Below are positions 26,928 through 35,954 of a stretch of 64,000 nucleotides of DNA, piece after piece. The translations under genes and the position numbers were made by a program. The DNA is from Desulfofustis sp. PB-SRB1 (lineage in GTDB: Bacteria; Desulfobacterota; Desulfobulbia; Desulfobulbales; Desulfocapsaceae): contig JAEQMT010000010.1 in assembly GCA_016722945.1 (NCBI GenBank), forward strand, positions 177,765-241,764, given 5' to 3'. The notes under the pieces are model-generated. The model made no database searches, was not told the origin of the DNA, and worked only from the letters and a program-made list of their open reading frames with translations. The first letter of the stretch is position 1, and the number at the start of each line of letters is the position of its first letter.

Positions 26928-27815
26928 TTATTCGGGAAACGCCTGCACGGCGAAGTTTGTTTCCAGGGTTTCGCCCATGGGAACCATGAGGGCCTCGCTG
27001 CCCGGAATTTCGGCCATAAACCATTTATTGTAGATGTCCTTGATTTCGCCCGTACGGAACAGCCCGGCAAGTGTGCGGTTGACGACCAACCGCATGGCTG
27101 AATCGTCTCGCGGCAGCATCAGGGCGTAGGGGTCAAACGACAGGAACCGGCCGACGACCTCATAGGCGTCGGGATCCTTGGACTTGGCAATCAGGCCGAA
27201 GAGCAGGATGTGGTCGGTGGAATACGCATCGACGCGGTCGGTTTCCAGCGCCAGAAATCCCTCGGCATGATCCTTCACACTGAGGATCTTGACGTCGGCG
27301 ATGCCTAGTGCTTCGATGCTTTCCTTGATCGCCCGCTCGTTGGTGGTGCCCTGAGCCAGCGCGATGGCCTTGCCGGCCAGGTCCTCTATCTCTTTGATGC
27401 CGGAACCCTTTTTGGTGAGGATTTTGGTGCCGGTGATGAAGGTGGTGTAGGCGTAGTCCACCTGCTCCTGACGGGTCAGGTTGTTGGTGGTGGAGCCGCA
27501 TTCGATGTTGATATTGCCGTTGGCGATCAGCGGAATACGGGTCTGTGGGGTAACCGGAACGAGCTTGACGTCAAGATCCATGCCCAGTTCCGCCTCAATG
27601 GCTTCCACCGCCTTCATGCAGAGATCCATGGAATAGCCCACCGGCGTGCCTTCCGGGCCGATGTAGGCAAACGGTACCGATGATTCGCGGTGCCCCAGGA
27701 CGATGGTGCCGGAATCTTTAATTTTTGCCAGGGTGCCGGAAAAATCAGCGGAGTTGGCGCCGGTGGCGACGAACATGGTTGCGGTTGCAGCAAGAATCAT
27801 GAGCTTCTTAAGCAT
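26928..27815 (-). CDS. gltI: Periplasmic glutamate/aspartate-binding protein
   Basis: A 295-residue solute-binding protein. It has a signal peptide (cleavage probably after NSA at residue 23). LGHRESSVPFAYIG, IPLIANGNINIECGSTTNN and LALETDRVDAYSTD closely follow E. coli GltI, including the ESSVPF and ECGSTTNN ligand-binding segments. It captures acidic amino acids and delivers them to GltJK-GltL. It is the first gene of the operon. A GGGGGTA-rich leader precedes the ATG. Confidence 0.85.
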   Translation of the reverse strand: MLKKLMILAATATMFVATGANSADFSGTLAKIKDSGTIVLGHRESSVPFAYIGPEGTPVGYSMDLCMKAVEAIEAELGMDLDVKLVPVTPQTRIPLIANGNINIECGSTTNNLTRQEQVDYAYTTFITGTKILTKKGSGIKEIEDLAGKAIALAQGTTNERAIKESIEALGIADVKILSVKDHAEGFLALETDRVDAYSTDHILLFGLIAKSKDPDAYEVVGRFLSFDPYALMLPRDDSAMRLVVNRTLAGLFRTGEIKDIYNKWFMAEIPGSEALMVPMGETLETNFAVQAFPE

Positions 27816-28010
27816 CGTAATACCCCCTTTTGCGTGGTAATGGGAAAGGATGGGAGGCGAGAAAATCGCAATTTGAAACCATCCTTATATCCCTCTCTCT
27901 GAAATGTTTGCCGCCGATCTACCCGTACATCACAAAGAGCGCCGGTCAACATCGGTTGCAAACAGATAGGCATCGTACCGACCGCGACTTGCCGGTGTCA
28001 AGCACAAAGA

Positions 28011-28163
28011 ACCACGGCACTGCTGCAGAGAGGAGTGGGCATGGATGCCGTACATGAATGTAATTTCATGCCTCTACCGCTTCTTGGTGTTGTCTGGGGC
28101 GATGAATATTGATATGAAAGAGCAATCAACAGGCTTATTATCTCTGGTCAAAAAAAGTTAAGC
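28011..28163 (+). pseudogene. 153-bp degenerate copy of the middle of the PIN toxin gene
   Basis: ACCACGGCACTGCTGCAGAG to GTCAAAAAAAGTTAAGC matches 28994-29146 inside the downstream PIN toxin gene over the whole 153 bp with about two dozen mismatches and no gap. It lacks both ends, has lost the Trp codon of EYWHE (TGG to TGA) and is not translatable. It ends exactly where the Fic remnant ends, suggesting a recombination scar. Confidence 0.8.
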
Positions 28164-28581
28164 CTGAGAGTACCACGTTCCTTTAGCTTTGCCATGTTTG
28201 ATCAGAAAGCCGTCTTCCACCAGTTCTCTCAGCCTTACCTTGATGGTATTTCGATTGGCGTTGCTAATCGACTCTTATCCCCAGACTTTTCCCGTCAAGG
28301 CCAAAGGCTTCCACATTATTGGGTAGTTTCTTATACTCACCGCGGTGCCGAACATCTTTGGAACTGTATTTGAGCAAGCTGCTATGCAATTGTTTGATAT
28401 GATTTTCAGTAACCGCTATCTCACGGTATGAGCCATAAATAAGATTCATGGCCTCCGCATATCCGGCAACCTCCTGCTCTAATTTAGAATGGCGGATTGG
28501 TTCCTGAGGGTGTTTCTCGGCCATGCTTCTGCAGCCGAAGTGTTGACATGAAGAACGCTGCACAGTATCATGATTACACAA
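28158..28581 (-). pseudogene. Fic-family protein remnant with central deletion
   Basis: The minus strand first encodes the Fic N-terminal region (EVAGYAEAMNLIYGSYREI, ITEN-like VTENHIKQLHSSLLKYS, HRGEYKKLPNNVEAFG) ending at a TAG near 28264. It then encodes, in another frame, the usual C-terminal winged-helix segment SNANRNTIKVRLRELVEDG and GKAKGTWYS, ending TAA at 28158-28160. The catalytic core with HPFxxGNGR is absent, so AMP-transferase activity is lost. An internal deletion plus frameshift explains both pieces. Confidence 0.75.
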
Positions 28582-28584
28582 TTG

Positions 28585-28599
28585 ATGTTATGATAACAT
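28585..28599. promoter_or_regulatory. Palindromic operator of the RHH-PIN module
   Basis: ATGTTAT-G-ATAACAT is a perfect 7-1-7 inverted repeat ending one base before the AAGGAGGGG ribosome site. It contains TATGAT, a possible -10 box. The position fits autorepression by the ribbon-helix-helix antitoxin. Confidence 0.55.
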
Positions 28600-28613
28600 A
28601 AGGAGGGGTTACC

Positions 28614-28856
28614 ATGGTGCGCACGCAGATACAGCTTGAAGAAGAGCAGTATAAAAAAATAAAAGAATTGGCCAATCAGCAGCAAGTGTCCATCGCCTCA
28701 GTGATCAGGCGTGCCGTTGACCAACTTCTGGTGACCAGAAAACCAGGAAGAGCTTCGTTATACAAAGAGGCGCTGAAAAGTGCGGGGAAATACAGCGCCG
28801 GCCAGCCTGATATTGCCACAGAGCATGATACCTACCTCGATGAAGCCTATCAATGA
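28614..28856 (+). CDS. Ribbon-helix-helix antitoxin (VapB-like)
   Basis: An 80-residue protein. Residues 3-45 give a ribbon-helix-helix: the strand RTQIQLEEEQY, helix KKIKELANQQQV, and SIASVIRRAVDQLL. The C-terminal 35 residues (SLYKEALKSAGKYSAG) would bind the PIN toxin. The ATG follows a strong AAGGAGGGG site and the stop overlaps the toxin start by 4 bp. It probably binds the palindrome at 28585-28599. Confidence 0.85.
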   Translation: MVRTQIQLEEEQYKKIKELANQQQVSIASVIRRAVDQLLVTRKPGRASLYKEALKSAGKYSAGQPDIATEHDTYLDEAYQ

Positions 28857-29251
28857 TTGTCTTTGCCGATACCTCAGGACTTTTCGCGTTCCTCGTCCGG
28901 GATGACTTTATGCATGGGCGGGCGAGAACTATTTTTCAATCCTTTGCAAAAAGCGATACGCGGTTGCTTACCAGTTCGTACGTACTCGTTGAAACCACGG
29001 CTCTGCTGCAGAGAAGAGTGGGCATAGATGCCGTTCATGAATTTAATTTCACGCTTTTACCGCTTCTTGATGTTGTCTGGGTCGATGAATATTGGCATGA
29101 AAGAGCAGTCAACAGGCTCATTACAAGTGGTCAAAAAAAGCTAAGCGTGGTGGACTGTCTCAGTTTTATTATTATGGAGTCTCGTGATATACGCACTGCA
29201 TTCAGCTTCGACACCCATTTTGAAAAAAATGGATTTTTATTGGCACGGTAG
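28853..29251 (+). CDS. PIN-domain RNase toxin (VapC-like)
   Basis: A 132-residue PIN protein with the acidic active-site set: Asp6 in VFADTSGLFAFL, Glu in YVLVETTALLQRR, Asp in LSVVDCLSFIIM, and Asp in AFSFDTHFEKNGF. PIN toxins of this type cut RNA (tRNA or rRNA) in a Mg2+-dependent way. It overlaps the antitoxin gene by 4 bp. Part of the gene is duplicated in decayed form about 1 kb upstream. Confidence 0.88.
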   Translation: MIVFADTSGLFAFLVRDDFMHGRARTIFQSFAKSDTRLLTSSYVLVETTALLQRRVGIDAVHEFNFTLLPLLDVVWVDEYWHERAVNRLITSGQKKLSVVDCLSFIIMESRDIRTAFSFDTHFEKNGFLLAR

Positions 29252-29401
29252 TGCAACGCGCCATGTCTGCTGATCGCCATTTCCGCAGAGTGTCATCATT
29301 TCCACATACGGCATGGAAATTTTTAGCTGTATGGTAGGCTAATAAACGCAGAGGTTCACCTGGTTCCCAGGCAAGATACACTCTTGAAGATTGCCAGGAA
29401 A

Positions 29402-30409
29402 CTACAGGGCGCTGATCGCCTTTGCCGTGTCCAGCATACGGTTGGCGAAGCCCCATTCGTTGTCGAACCAGGCAAGGGTGGTGATCTGGGTGTCGTTGCA
29501 GACCTTGGTATGGCTGCCGTCAATGACGGCTGAGCGCGGGTCGTGGTTGAAATCACATGATACCAGCGGTTCCTCGGTGTAGCCGACGATGCCTTCAAGG
29601 GCGGTGGCGGCGGCCCGCCTGAAAAGGGTATTGACCTCTTTTGCGGTGGTTGTTCGCTGGACAACCGCGTGCAGCAGCATGGCGGATACGTTTGCCACCG
29701 GCACTCGCATGGCAAGGGCGCTGAAGCGTCCGGAAAGTTCGGGGAACAACCGCTCCAGCCCTTTTGCCAGGCCGGTATCCACCGGGATGATCGAGGAAGT
29801 CGAGGCGCGGTTCTTTCGTAGATCTGGGTTGTGGTAGGCATCTATCACCGGCTGGTCGTTCATTACCGAGTGGATGGTGGTGATGGCGGCGCTCTGTATA
29901 CCGTATGCATCGTTGAGCATGGCAATGGGGTGGCTGATGCAGTTTGAGGTGCAGGAGCCGTTGGCGATGATCCGGTGGTGCGCGCTGAGCAGGTGATGAT
30001 TGAGGCCGTAGATGATCGTGGCATCCACATCGGCCTGAGCCGGGCAGGAAAAGAGCACCCGGTGGGCGCCGCGGGCAAGGTGGCGCTGGGCGTCGGCGCG
30101 GGTGGTGAAGCGGCCGCTGCATTCAAGCACTAAATCGACATCAAGATCGCCCCAGGCGAGGCGGTCGATATCTTTCTCTTGGGTGACTACGACATGATCA
30201 TCTCCGATGCGCAGTCCATCGCCTTGCACGGTTACCGGCGTGTGAAAACGCCCGTGGGTGGAATCAAAACGAAGCAGATGCGCCATGGCGGCGAGTTCCG
30301 CCGGCTCATTGATGGCCGCCAGGGTGAGCTGATTCGTGCCGTCTGCTTCATACAGGGCGCGGACAATACAGCGGCCGATCCGGCCCAGACCATTGATGGC
30401 GATACGCAT
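29402..30409 (-). CDS. epd: Erythrose-4-phosphate dehydrogenase-like GAPDH-family enzyme
   Basis: A 335-residue enzyme of the GAPDH family. The Rossmann start is INGLGRIGR and the active site ANGSCTSNC, with His in TTIHSVMNDQ. AINEPAELAAMAHLLRFDSTHGRF, SIIPVDTGLAKGLERLFPEL and VSCDFNHDPRSAVIDG agree with E. coli Epd, rather than with glycolytic Gap, which has a TTVHA-type loop. Epd oxidises D-erythrose 4-phosphate for pyridoxal phosphate synthesis. A one-residue insertion (HNPDLRK) is present relative to the E. coli form as I recall it. It follows the livF stop by 20 bp on the same strand, so it may be read from the liv operon. Confidence 0.8.
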   Translation of the reverse strand: MRIAINGLGRIGRCIVRALYEADGTNQLTLAAINEPAELAAMAHLLRFDSTHGRFHTPVTVQGDGLRIGDDHVVVTQEKDIDRLAWGDLDVDLVLECSGRFTTRADAQRHLARGAHRVLFSCPAQADVDATIIYGLNHHLLSAHHRIIANGSCTSNCISHPIAMLNDAYGIQSAAITTIHSVMNDQPVIDAYHNPDLRKNRASTSSIIPVDTGLAKGLERLFPELSGRFSALAMRVPVANVSAMLLHAVVQRTTTAKEVNTLFRRAAATALEGIVGYTEEPLVSCDFNHDPRSAVIDGSHTKVCNDTQITTLAWFDNEWGFANRMLDTAKAISAL

Positions 30410-30428
30410 GGCTCAATGGCGGCGTGAG

Positions 30429-31142
30429 CTATGCCCCAAGATAGGCTTTCTTTACGTTGGGATTGTCGAGCAGGGCGTTTGCCTCGCCTTGCAGCACCAG
30501 GTGGCCGTTTTCCAGAACGTAGCCTCGCTGGGCGAATTTCAACGCCAGCCGGGCGTTTTGTTCAACCAGCAGGATGGTGGTGCCCTGCCGATTGATCTCC
30601 TTGAGGGCATCAAACATATCGAGCATCAGCAGCGGCGCAAGACCCATGGAGGGTTCGTCCAGGATCATGATCTTGCGCCCGCTCATATAGGCCCGGCCCA
30701 CCGCCAGCATCTGCTGCTCGCCGCCGGAAAGGGTCTCGGCCAGCTGATTCTTGCGCTCGTCGAGCCGGGGGAAGAGTTTGAAAAGCCAGGCTCGGTCGCG
30801 TTCGATCTCGGACTTGTCGTGGCGGGCGAAGCAGGCCAGGGTGAGGTTTTCGTTGACGGTGAGGTTGCCGAAAATCATCCGTCCTTCCGGCACATGGGTG
30901 ATTCCCAGCTTTGAGACCACCTTGTCGGTGGAATATTTGAGAATACTCTGGCCGTTAAACTCGATTTTCGAGCCGGGATCGGCCGGCACCATCCGGGAAA
31001 TGGCACGTAGGGTGGTGGATTTACCGGCCCCGTTGGCGCCGATGATGGTCACGATTTCACCCTTGTCCACATGAAAGCTGACCTCGTGCAGCGCCTTGAT
31101 TTTACCGTACGAGACTGAGAGATTTTCCACGACCAGTTGCAT
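30429..31142 (-). CDS. livF: Branched-chain amino-acid ABC transporter ATPase LivF
   Basis: A 237-residue ABC ATPase. MQLVVENLSVSYGKIKALHEVSF opens the protein, Walker A is GANGAGKST, the signature LSGGEQQM, and Walker B MILDEPSMGLAP, the LivF form. It energises import with LivG. It overlaps livG by one base and is the last liv gene. Confidence 0.9.
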   Translation of the reverse strand: MQLVVENLSVSYGKIKALHEVSFHVDKGEIVTIIGANGAGKSTTLRAISRMVPADPGSKIEFNGQSILKYSTDKVVSKLGITHVPEGRMIFGNLTVNENLTLACFARHDKSEIERDRAWLFKLFPRLDERKNQLAETLSGGEQQMLAVGRAYMSGRKIMILDEPSMGLAPLLMLDMFDALKEINRQGTTILLVEQNARLALKFAQRGYVLENGHLVLQGEANALLDNPNVKKAYLGA

Positions 31143-31915
31143 CAGTGCAGGTCCTCCTTGCCCAGGTAAGCCTCGATCACGTCAGGGTTGTTCTGTATTT
31201 CCTCCGGCGGCCCCTGGGCGATTACCTCACCGAACACCAGGGTCTGGATGGATTGACAGAGCTCCATGACAAATTTCATGCGGTGCTCGATAACGAAGAT
31301 CGCCACCCCGAAATCACGGTGTACCTGGCGGATGATCTGGATCATCCGCACCAGTTCATCCGGCGTCATGCCGGCGGTGGGTTCATCTAAAAAAAGGATC
31401 TTCGGATTGGTCGCCATCGCCCGGGCCATCTCCACCCGGCGCTGGGCGCCATAGGGCAGGTTGCCGATATTTTGCATGGCAAACTGGGCGATATCGAACA
31501 ACTCCATGAGTTTATACGAGTTTTCCCGTACCGCCTGTTCCTGGGCGCGGCAGGCCGGAGAGCCGAAAAACGCGTCAAACAGTGAATAGGAGAGCTGCGA
31601 GTAGTGGGCCATGCGGATATGATCCAGCACATTCATGTGACGCCACAGCGCCAGATTCTGAAAGGTTCTGCCAAGCCCCCTGGCGGCAATCTCGTGGGGC
31701 TCCAGCCCCTTTATGGAGTTGCCTTCAAGCTCGATTGTCCCTTCGGTGGGAGTATAGATCCCGGTAATGAGATTGAAAATCGTTGTTTTCCCGGCACCGT
31801 TGGGTCCGATGAGGCCGTTGATCTGGCCTGCGTCGATGGCCAGGTTGAAATCCTTGACAGCCCGCAACCCGCCGAAATAGTGGGTCATGTTTTTTACGCT
31901 CAGCAATGGAGCCAT
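31142..31915 (-). CDS. livG: Branched-chain amino-acid ABC transporter ATPase LivG
   Basis: From ATG 31915 this is a 257-residue ATPase. It has APLLSVKNMTHYFGGLRAV, Walker A GPNGAGKTT, GRTFQNLALW, the variant signature LPYGAQRRVEMARA, Walker B LFLDEPTAGMTP, and VIEHRMKFVMELC, all usual for LivG. A longer in-frame start at 32047 lies inside livM and adds a low-complexity tail, so it was rejected. The start overlaps the livM stop by one base (TAATG). Confidence 0.9.
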   Translation of the reverse strand: MAPLLSVKNMTHYFGGLRAVKDFNLAIDAGQINGLIGPNGAGKTTIFNLITGIYTPTEGTIELEGNSIKGLEPHEIAARGLGRTFQNLALWRHMNVLDHIRMAHYSQLSYSLFDAFFGSPACRAQEQAVRENSYKLMELFDIAQFAMQNIGNLPYGAQRRVEMARAMATNPKILFLDEPTAGMTPDELVRMIQIIRQVHRDFGVAIFVIEHRMKFVMELCQSIQTLVFGEVIAQGPPEEIQNNPDVIEAYLGKEDLH

Positions 31916-33186
31916 TAGCGCTCTCCTTCTGCGGTGTTGCGGGGCCGCAGGACGCGTTTCATGTCGATTTCGGTAAAGGAGATCAGGCCGTGCGGACGGA
32001 AGATCATCACCAGAATCAAGATGAGCGGGATAATGATCCACTTCCACAACTCCAGAGGCCGGAGAGCCTCACCCAGCACACTGATACTGACCGCCCCGAC
32101 GATGGAGCCGTAGATGGAGTTGAGTCCGCCGAAATAGACCATGGCTAAAACCTCGGCCAGTTTCTGGATGCCGAAGGTGCCCGGATTCACATAGCGCAGA
32201 ACATGGGCGAACAACCCTCCCGCAACACCCGCCCAGAAGGCGCCGAACATGAAGGCGATCATTTTTGTGCGGCGGGTATTGACGGTCATGGAGTTGGCCG
32301 CCGCTTCGTTATCACGCACCGCGTTGAGCGCTTTTCCATATATGGAGGTGGTGAAGTTGTGGATAATCCAGATGCACAGCGCCATCCAGATGAAAACCAT
32401 CGGCAAGGAGGCGTAATTCGGCTGGCTGGAGAGGCCGCGCGGGCCGCCGATTATTTCCATGTTTTCGATGGCGCTTTTGATGATGAACATGAAGGCCAGG
32501 GAAATAATCGCCAGGTAGTCGCCACGGGTGCGAAACGATGGTATTGCCACCGCCAGGGAGCCGATGGCGGCGACCGCCCCGCCGATGATCAATATGACGG
32601 GAAAGCACCAGGGGCCGAGGGCAGCAGGGAGCAGTGCTTCGCCAAAGACCTTGTCGTTTGAGAACAGGACCAGGGTCAGCACCGATGAAGTGTAAGCACC
32701 CAGCGCCATAAAGCCGGGATGCGAACAGGAGAATTCACCCTGATAGCCGTTGATGATGTTGAGGCTCACCGTCAAAATGATGGAAATCATGGTGAGTTTG
32801 ACCACCAGCACCCGGTAGTCGCTTATGCCGGCCCAGAGATGAAGGATTGCATAAAACGCGACAATATGGATGAGGGTTGCCGCCCAGAGCGGCATTTTCT
32901 GCATCCGGGCGGCAAGCGCGTTGGTCAGAGGGGCCGACAGCAGGCTGACGGCAAGCACCGGAATGAAATACACAGCCAGATCGTAGGCCAGCACATTGGG
33001 GATCAGGGCCGGGTCCCTCAGTGCCACCAGGGTGCCCAGCAAGACGGGTATCTTGGGCAGGTAGAGATAATAGGAGATCAGATTGCCGAAATAGATCTCG
33101 ATCAGCACCGCCACGAACGCGCCAAGCAGCCATCCGGCCATCGGCACCACGGAAAATGTTTGCAGGAATCGCTTGATCATTGGCAT
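31915..33186 (-). CDS. livM: Branched-chain amino-acid ABC transporter permease LivM
   Basis: A 423-residue membrane protein with about ten hydrophobic segments. NIINGYQGEFSCSHPGFMALGAYTS and the loop YGKALNAVRDNEAAANSM with MTVNTRRTKMIAFMFGAFWAG are LivM signatures. An N-terminal extension of roughly 100 residues makes it longer than the shortest LivM proteins but comparable with E. coli LivM. It forms the channel with LivH. Confidence 0.88.
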   Translation of the reverse strand: MPMIKRFLQTFSVVPMAGWLLGAFVAVLIEIYFGNLISYYLYLPKIPVLLGTLVALRDPALIPNVLAYDLAVYFIPVLAVSLLSAPLTNALAARMQKMPLWAATLIHIVAFYAILHLWAGISDYRVLVVKLTMISIILTVSLNIINGYQGEFSCSHPGFMALGAYTSSVLTLVLFSNDKVFGEALLPAALGPWCFPVILIIGGAVAAIGSLAVAIPSFRTRGDYLAIISLAFMFIIKSAIENMEIIGGPRGLSSQPNYASLPMVFIWMALCIWIIHNFTTSIYGKALNAVRDNEAAANSMTVNTRRTKMIAFMFGAFWAGVAGGLFAHVLRYVNPGTFGIQKLAEVLAMVYFGGLNSIYGSIVGAVSISVLGEALRPLELWKWIIIPLILILVMIFRPHGLISFTEIDMKRVLRPRNTAEGER

Positions 33187-33196
33187 CTCCGTCCGC

Positions 33197-34111
33197 TTAC
33201 AGTCTGAGCCTGGTGGAGTGGGCCATGCCGAAGAATCCGCGCGGCCTGAAGGTCAGAATCACCAGAATAATGGAGTAGGCGATAAGGTCCCGAAATGTGG
33301 ACGGAAACACCATGGCGACGAATATTTCAATAAAACCAAGTAGATAGCCCGCCAGAGCCGCCCCCATGATGGAGCCCCGACCGCCCAGGATGGCAGCGAC
33401 GAAGGCCTTCCAGCCCAGCGCGATGCCCATGTAAGGATCGAGGACCGGATACGCCTGGCCGTACAGAACGCCGGCCACCGAGGCCAGCCCGGCGCCGATC
33501 GCAAAGGTGAGCGGCGCAATCACGTTGATCGACACTCCCATCAGCGGTACCGCCAGGAAATCATAGGACATGGCCCGCATGGCCATGCCCCACTTAGTTT
33601 TTTGAATGAAGGTGTGCAGGGCTGCCATGAGGATCAGCGAGGCGACGATGATCAGCACCTTGACATTGGTGAAATACACGCCTCCGATGTTGTAGGACAC
33701 TGATTCTATGAGGGCTGGAAAGCTGAAGCGCTGTGCTCCCAGGATGATCAGGTTGCCGGTTTCAAAAATGATCCCGATCATCAATCCGGTGATGGCGGCG
33801 GAGGCCCGAGGGGCGCCACGCAGCGGCCGGTAGCCCACATATTCGACAAAGACACCCACAAGCGAGGCCAGGCACATGGTGATCACCACCACCAGCAAAA
33901 AAATCACCCACGGCGGTAAAATTGCCGAGAACATGGCCAGGAGTAGGGTGGCGATGCCAAATCCGATATAGGTTCCCACCATGAAGATGTCGCCATGGGC
34001 AAAGTTGAACAGCATCAGCACGCCATATACCATTGAATAGCCAATGGAGACGACCGCGTAAAAGCTACCCCATTGCAGGGCGTTGACTACATTTTGCAGA
34101 AAATACTCCAT
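33197..34111 (-). CDS. livH: Branched-chain amino-acid ABC transporter permease LivH
   Basis: A 304-residue permease: ALQWGSFYAVVSIGYSMVYG and NFAHGDIFMVGTYIGF near the N-terminus, the conserved AMRAMSYDFLAVPLMGV coupling loop, and GRGSIMGAALAGYLLGFIE. Eight or so membrane segments are visible. It lies 10 bp upstream of livM and is separated from livK by a terminator-like hairpin. Confidence 0.9.
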   Translation of the reverse strand: MEYFLQNVVNALQWGSFYAVVSIGYSMVYGVLMLFNFAHGDIFMVGTYIGFGIATLLLAMFSAILPPWVIFLLVVVITMCLASLVGVFVEYVGYRPLRGAPRASAAITGLMIGIIFETGNLIILGAQRFSFPALIESVSYNIGGVYFTNVKVLIIVASLILMAALHTFIQKTKWGMAMRAMSYDFLAVPLMGVSINVIAPLTFAIGAGLASVAGVLYGQAYPVLDPYMGIALGWKAFVAAILGGRGSIMGAALAGYLLGFIEIFVAMVFPSTFRDLIAYSIILVILTFRPRGFFGMAHSTRLRL

Positions 34112-34213
34112 GCAGCGCTCCTGTTACCAAGGCCGTGCGGGAGTCTCATCCTATGCCTGACAGAGCCCGCAACGCGCGTGAGTGGAAAACCGGCTGACAC
34201 CACGCCGATAAAA

Positions 34214-34241
34214 AGTCTGGTGTGCGTGAGCACACCAGACT
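34214..34241 (-). terminator. Hairpin with T-run between livK and livH
   Basis: On the minus strand AGTCTGGTGTGC-TCAC-GCACACCAGACT is a perfect 12-bp stem with a 4-base loop, followed at once by TTTTT. It lies 38 bp after the livK stop and should end or thin out transcription before livH, leaving livK more abundant. Confidence 0.75.
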
Positions 34242-34279
34242 CAGGTTACAACGATACAGCTACGTATGCCCGGAATCGG

Positions 34280-35455
34280 TTACGGGCAGATTGACTTGTA
34301 GAATTCATAGGCGCCGGTATCGCTGATCTTGACGATGACCGCGCACTTCTGAGGATCGCCTTCCTCGGTAAAGGTCATGTTTCCGGTGATTCCCTCGAAG
34401 TTCTCCACTTTCGCCAGGGCGTCGCGTACGGCCCGGCGATCTTTTTTGATGTCACCGGTCAGCTCACCGGCCCCCTCGATGGCGGCCTGGGCGAGACCCA
34501 GCGAATCCCAGGTAAGGGCGGCGACATCATCGGGCACATAACCATATTTCTCATTGTAGCGGTCGATGAACTCCTTGGTGGCACCCTGGGCGCCGGCGGC
34601 GGCATAGTGGGTGGAGAAAAACGATCCGTAGCAGGCCTCGCCGCAGAGCTCAACGGTCTCGGCCGAGCCCCAGGAGTCACTGCCGACAATCGGCTTGTCC
34701 CAGCCGAGATCCTTGGCCTGGTTTACGATAAGGGCCACCTCGTTGTAGTATTGCGGGGTAAACAACACTTCGGCGCCGGAGCGGATGATTTTGGTGAGCT
34801 GTGAACTGAAGTCGGTGTCCTTGGTGGTAAAGCTCTCGTACGCCACCACCGAACCTTCACCATGTTTTTCCTCCCAGGCGGCCTTGAAGAACTCAGCCAG
34901 TCCCTTCGGGTAGTCGCTGGCGACGTCGTAGAGAACTGCCGCTTTGGTAAAACCAAATTCCTCGGTGATGAAGTTGGCCAGAACCGGTCCCTGGAAGGGA
35001 TCGAGGAAACAGCCCCGGAAGACGAAGGGGCGATCGGCGGTGGTGGCAGGGTTGGTGGACCAGGGACTGATCATCGGGGTTTCGTAGTTGTTGGCCACAT
35101 CTCCGGCCGGTACCGCCTGCTTGGAGGACTGCGGACCGATGATGATCAGAACATCGTCCTGGGTGATCATTTTGGTGTTGGCCGTGACGGCGGATTCAGC
35201 CTTGGACTCGTTGTCTTCAACGATTAATTCCACCGGGTACTTGACGCCGCCAACCTCGATGCCGCCGGCCGCGGTGACGTCTTCCAGCCACATTTCAGCA
35301 GCATATTTCGAACCTTCGCCAACCTTTGGAATGTCACCGGTCATCGGCGCGTTAATTCCCACCTTGATGGTTTTCTGGCGCTGGCTCATGGCACTGGTGG
35401 AAAAACAGAGAACCACGATACAGGCTATTGCAACTGCACTTACCAACTTTTTCAT
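34280..35455 (-). CDS. livK: Periplasmic branched-chain amino-acid-binding protein LivK-like
   Basis: From ATG 35455 the protein has 391 residues. The signal peptide is KKLVSAVAIACIVVLCFSTSAM. The type-I binding fold follows: IKVGINAPMTGDIPKVGEG, GPQSSKQAVPAGDVANNYETP and FSSQLTKIIRSGAEVLF. AAAGAQGATKEFIDRYNEKYG and DALAKVENFEGITGNMTF come towards the end. It captures leucine, isoleucine, valine or a related compound for LivHMGF. The ATG follows AAAGGAGGGAGCAG, a strong ribosome site. An earlier in-frame start at 35593 adds no signal-like sequence. Confidence 0.85.
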   Translation of the reverse strand: MKKLVSAVAIACIVVLCFSTSAMSQRQKTIKVGINAPMTGDIPKVGEGSKYAAEMWLEDVTAAGGIEVGGVKYPVELIVEDNESKAESAVTANTKMITQDDVLIIIGPQSSKQAVPAGDVANNYETPMISPWSTNPATTADRPFVFRGCFLDPFQGPVLANFITEEFGFTKAAVLYDVASDYPKGLAEFFKAAWEEKHGEGSVVAYESFTTKDTDFSSQLTKIIRSGAEVLFTPQYYNEVALIVNQAKDLGWDKPIVGSDSWGSAETVELCGEACYGSFFSTHYAAAGAQGATKEFIDRYNEKYGYVPDDVAALTWDSLGLAQAAIEGAGELTGDIKKDRRAVRDALAKVENFEGITGNMTFTEEGDPQKCAVIVKISDTGAYEFYKSICP

Positions 35456-35954
35456 ACTGCTCCCTCCTTTACGTTGATTAGGGTGACCCAATCCGGTTAC
35501 AATTCGAAAATCTTTCTCTTTTTGCCACGGCAAGGAGATCACTTGCCTGATTGATCTGTCCGGAGAGCGTCGACGGTGAAAGACCGGTATCACAGCTTAT
35601 CGCTGATGACATCCTACAATAAAAACCATCTCGCAAAGATGCAACATAATAAAAATATAATGTAATATTGATATGTTACTTTGTTTTGGCCGGATAATTG
35701 CTGGTTTTTTCAAGCCGCTTCTCAAGCCGGCAATGGGGTACATAGGCACCATTTTTACTTACCCGTGGTTGTCAAATTAATCGAAAAAGATGACCGGCTG
35801 CTCTCCAGGGCCGAGTCTTTTGACCCACCTTTTTAGCACCGGATTTCACACTGTCGACAAAACCAAAGAACTTACTCTTCGGGTCACCCTTGAGTTTTTA
35901 CCGTTTATCTGCTAGAAGGCGACTTCTCCCGTAACCATCAAAAATTCTTATTAG
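35456..35954. other. Intergenic region between divergent livK and an esterase gene
   Basis: No supported gene. It is AT-rich around 35600-35700, where the liv promoter would be expected. On the minus strand a 40-codon open stretch (about 35775-35897) reads KLKGDPKSKFFGFVDSVKSG without a start codon; I cannot assign it. Confidence 0.4.

Noticed and set aside
27816..28010. Sigma-54 promoter before gltI (GG...GC pair on the minus strand)
   Set aside because: The spacing is nine bases instead of ten, so the match is not good enough.
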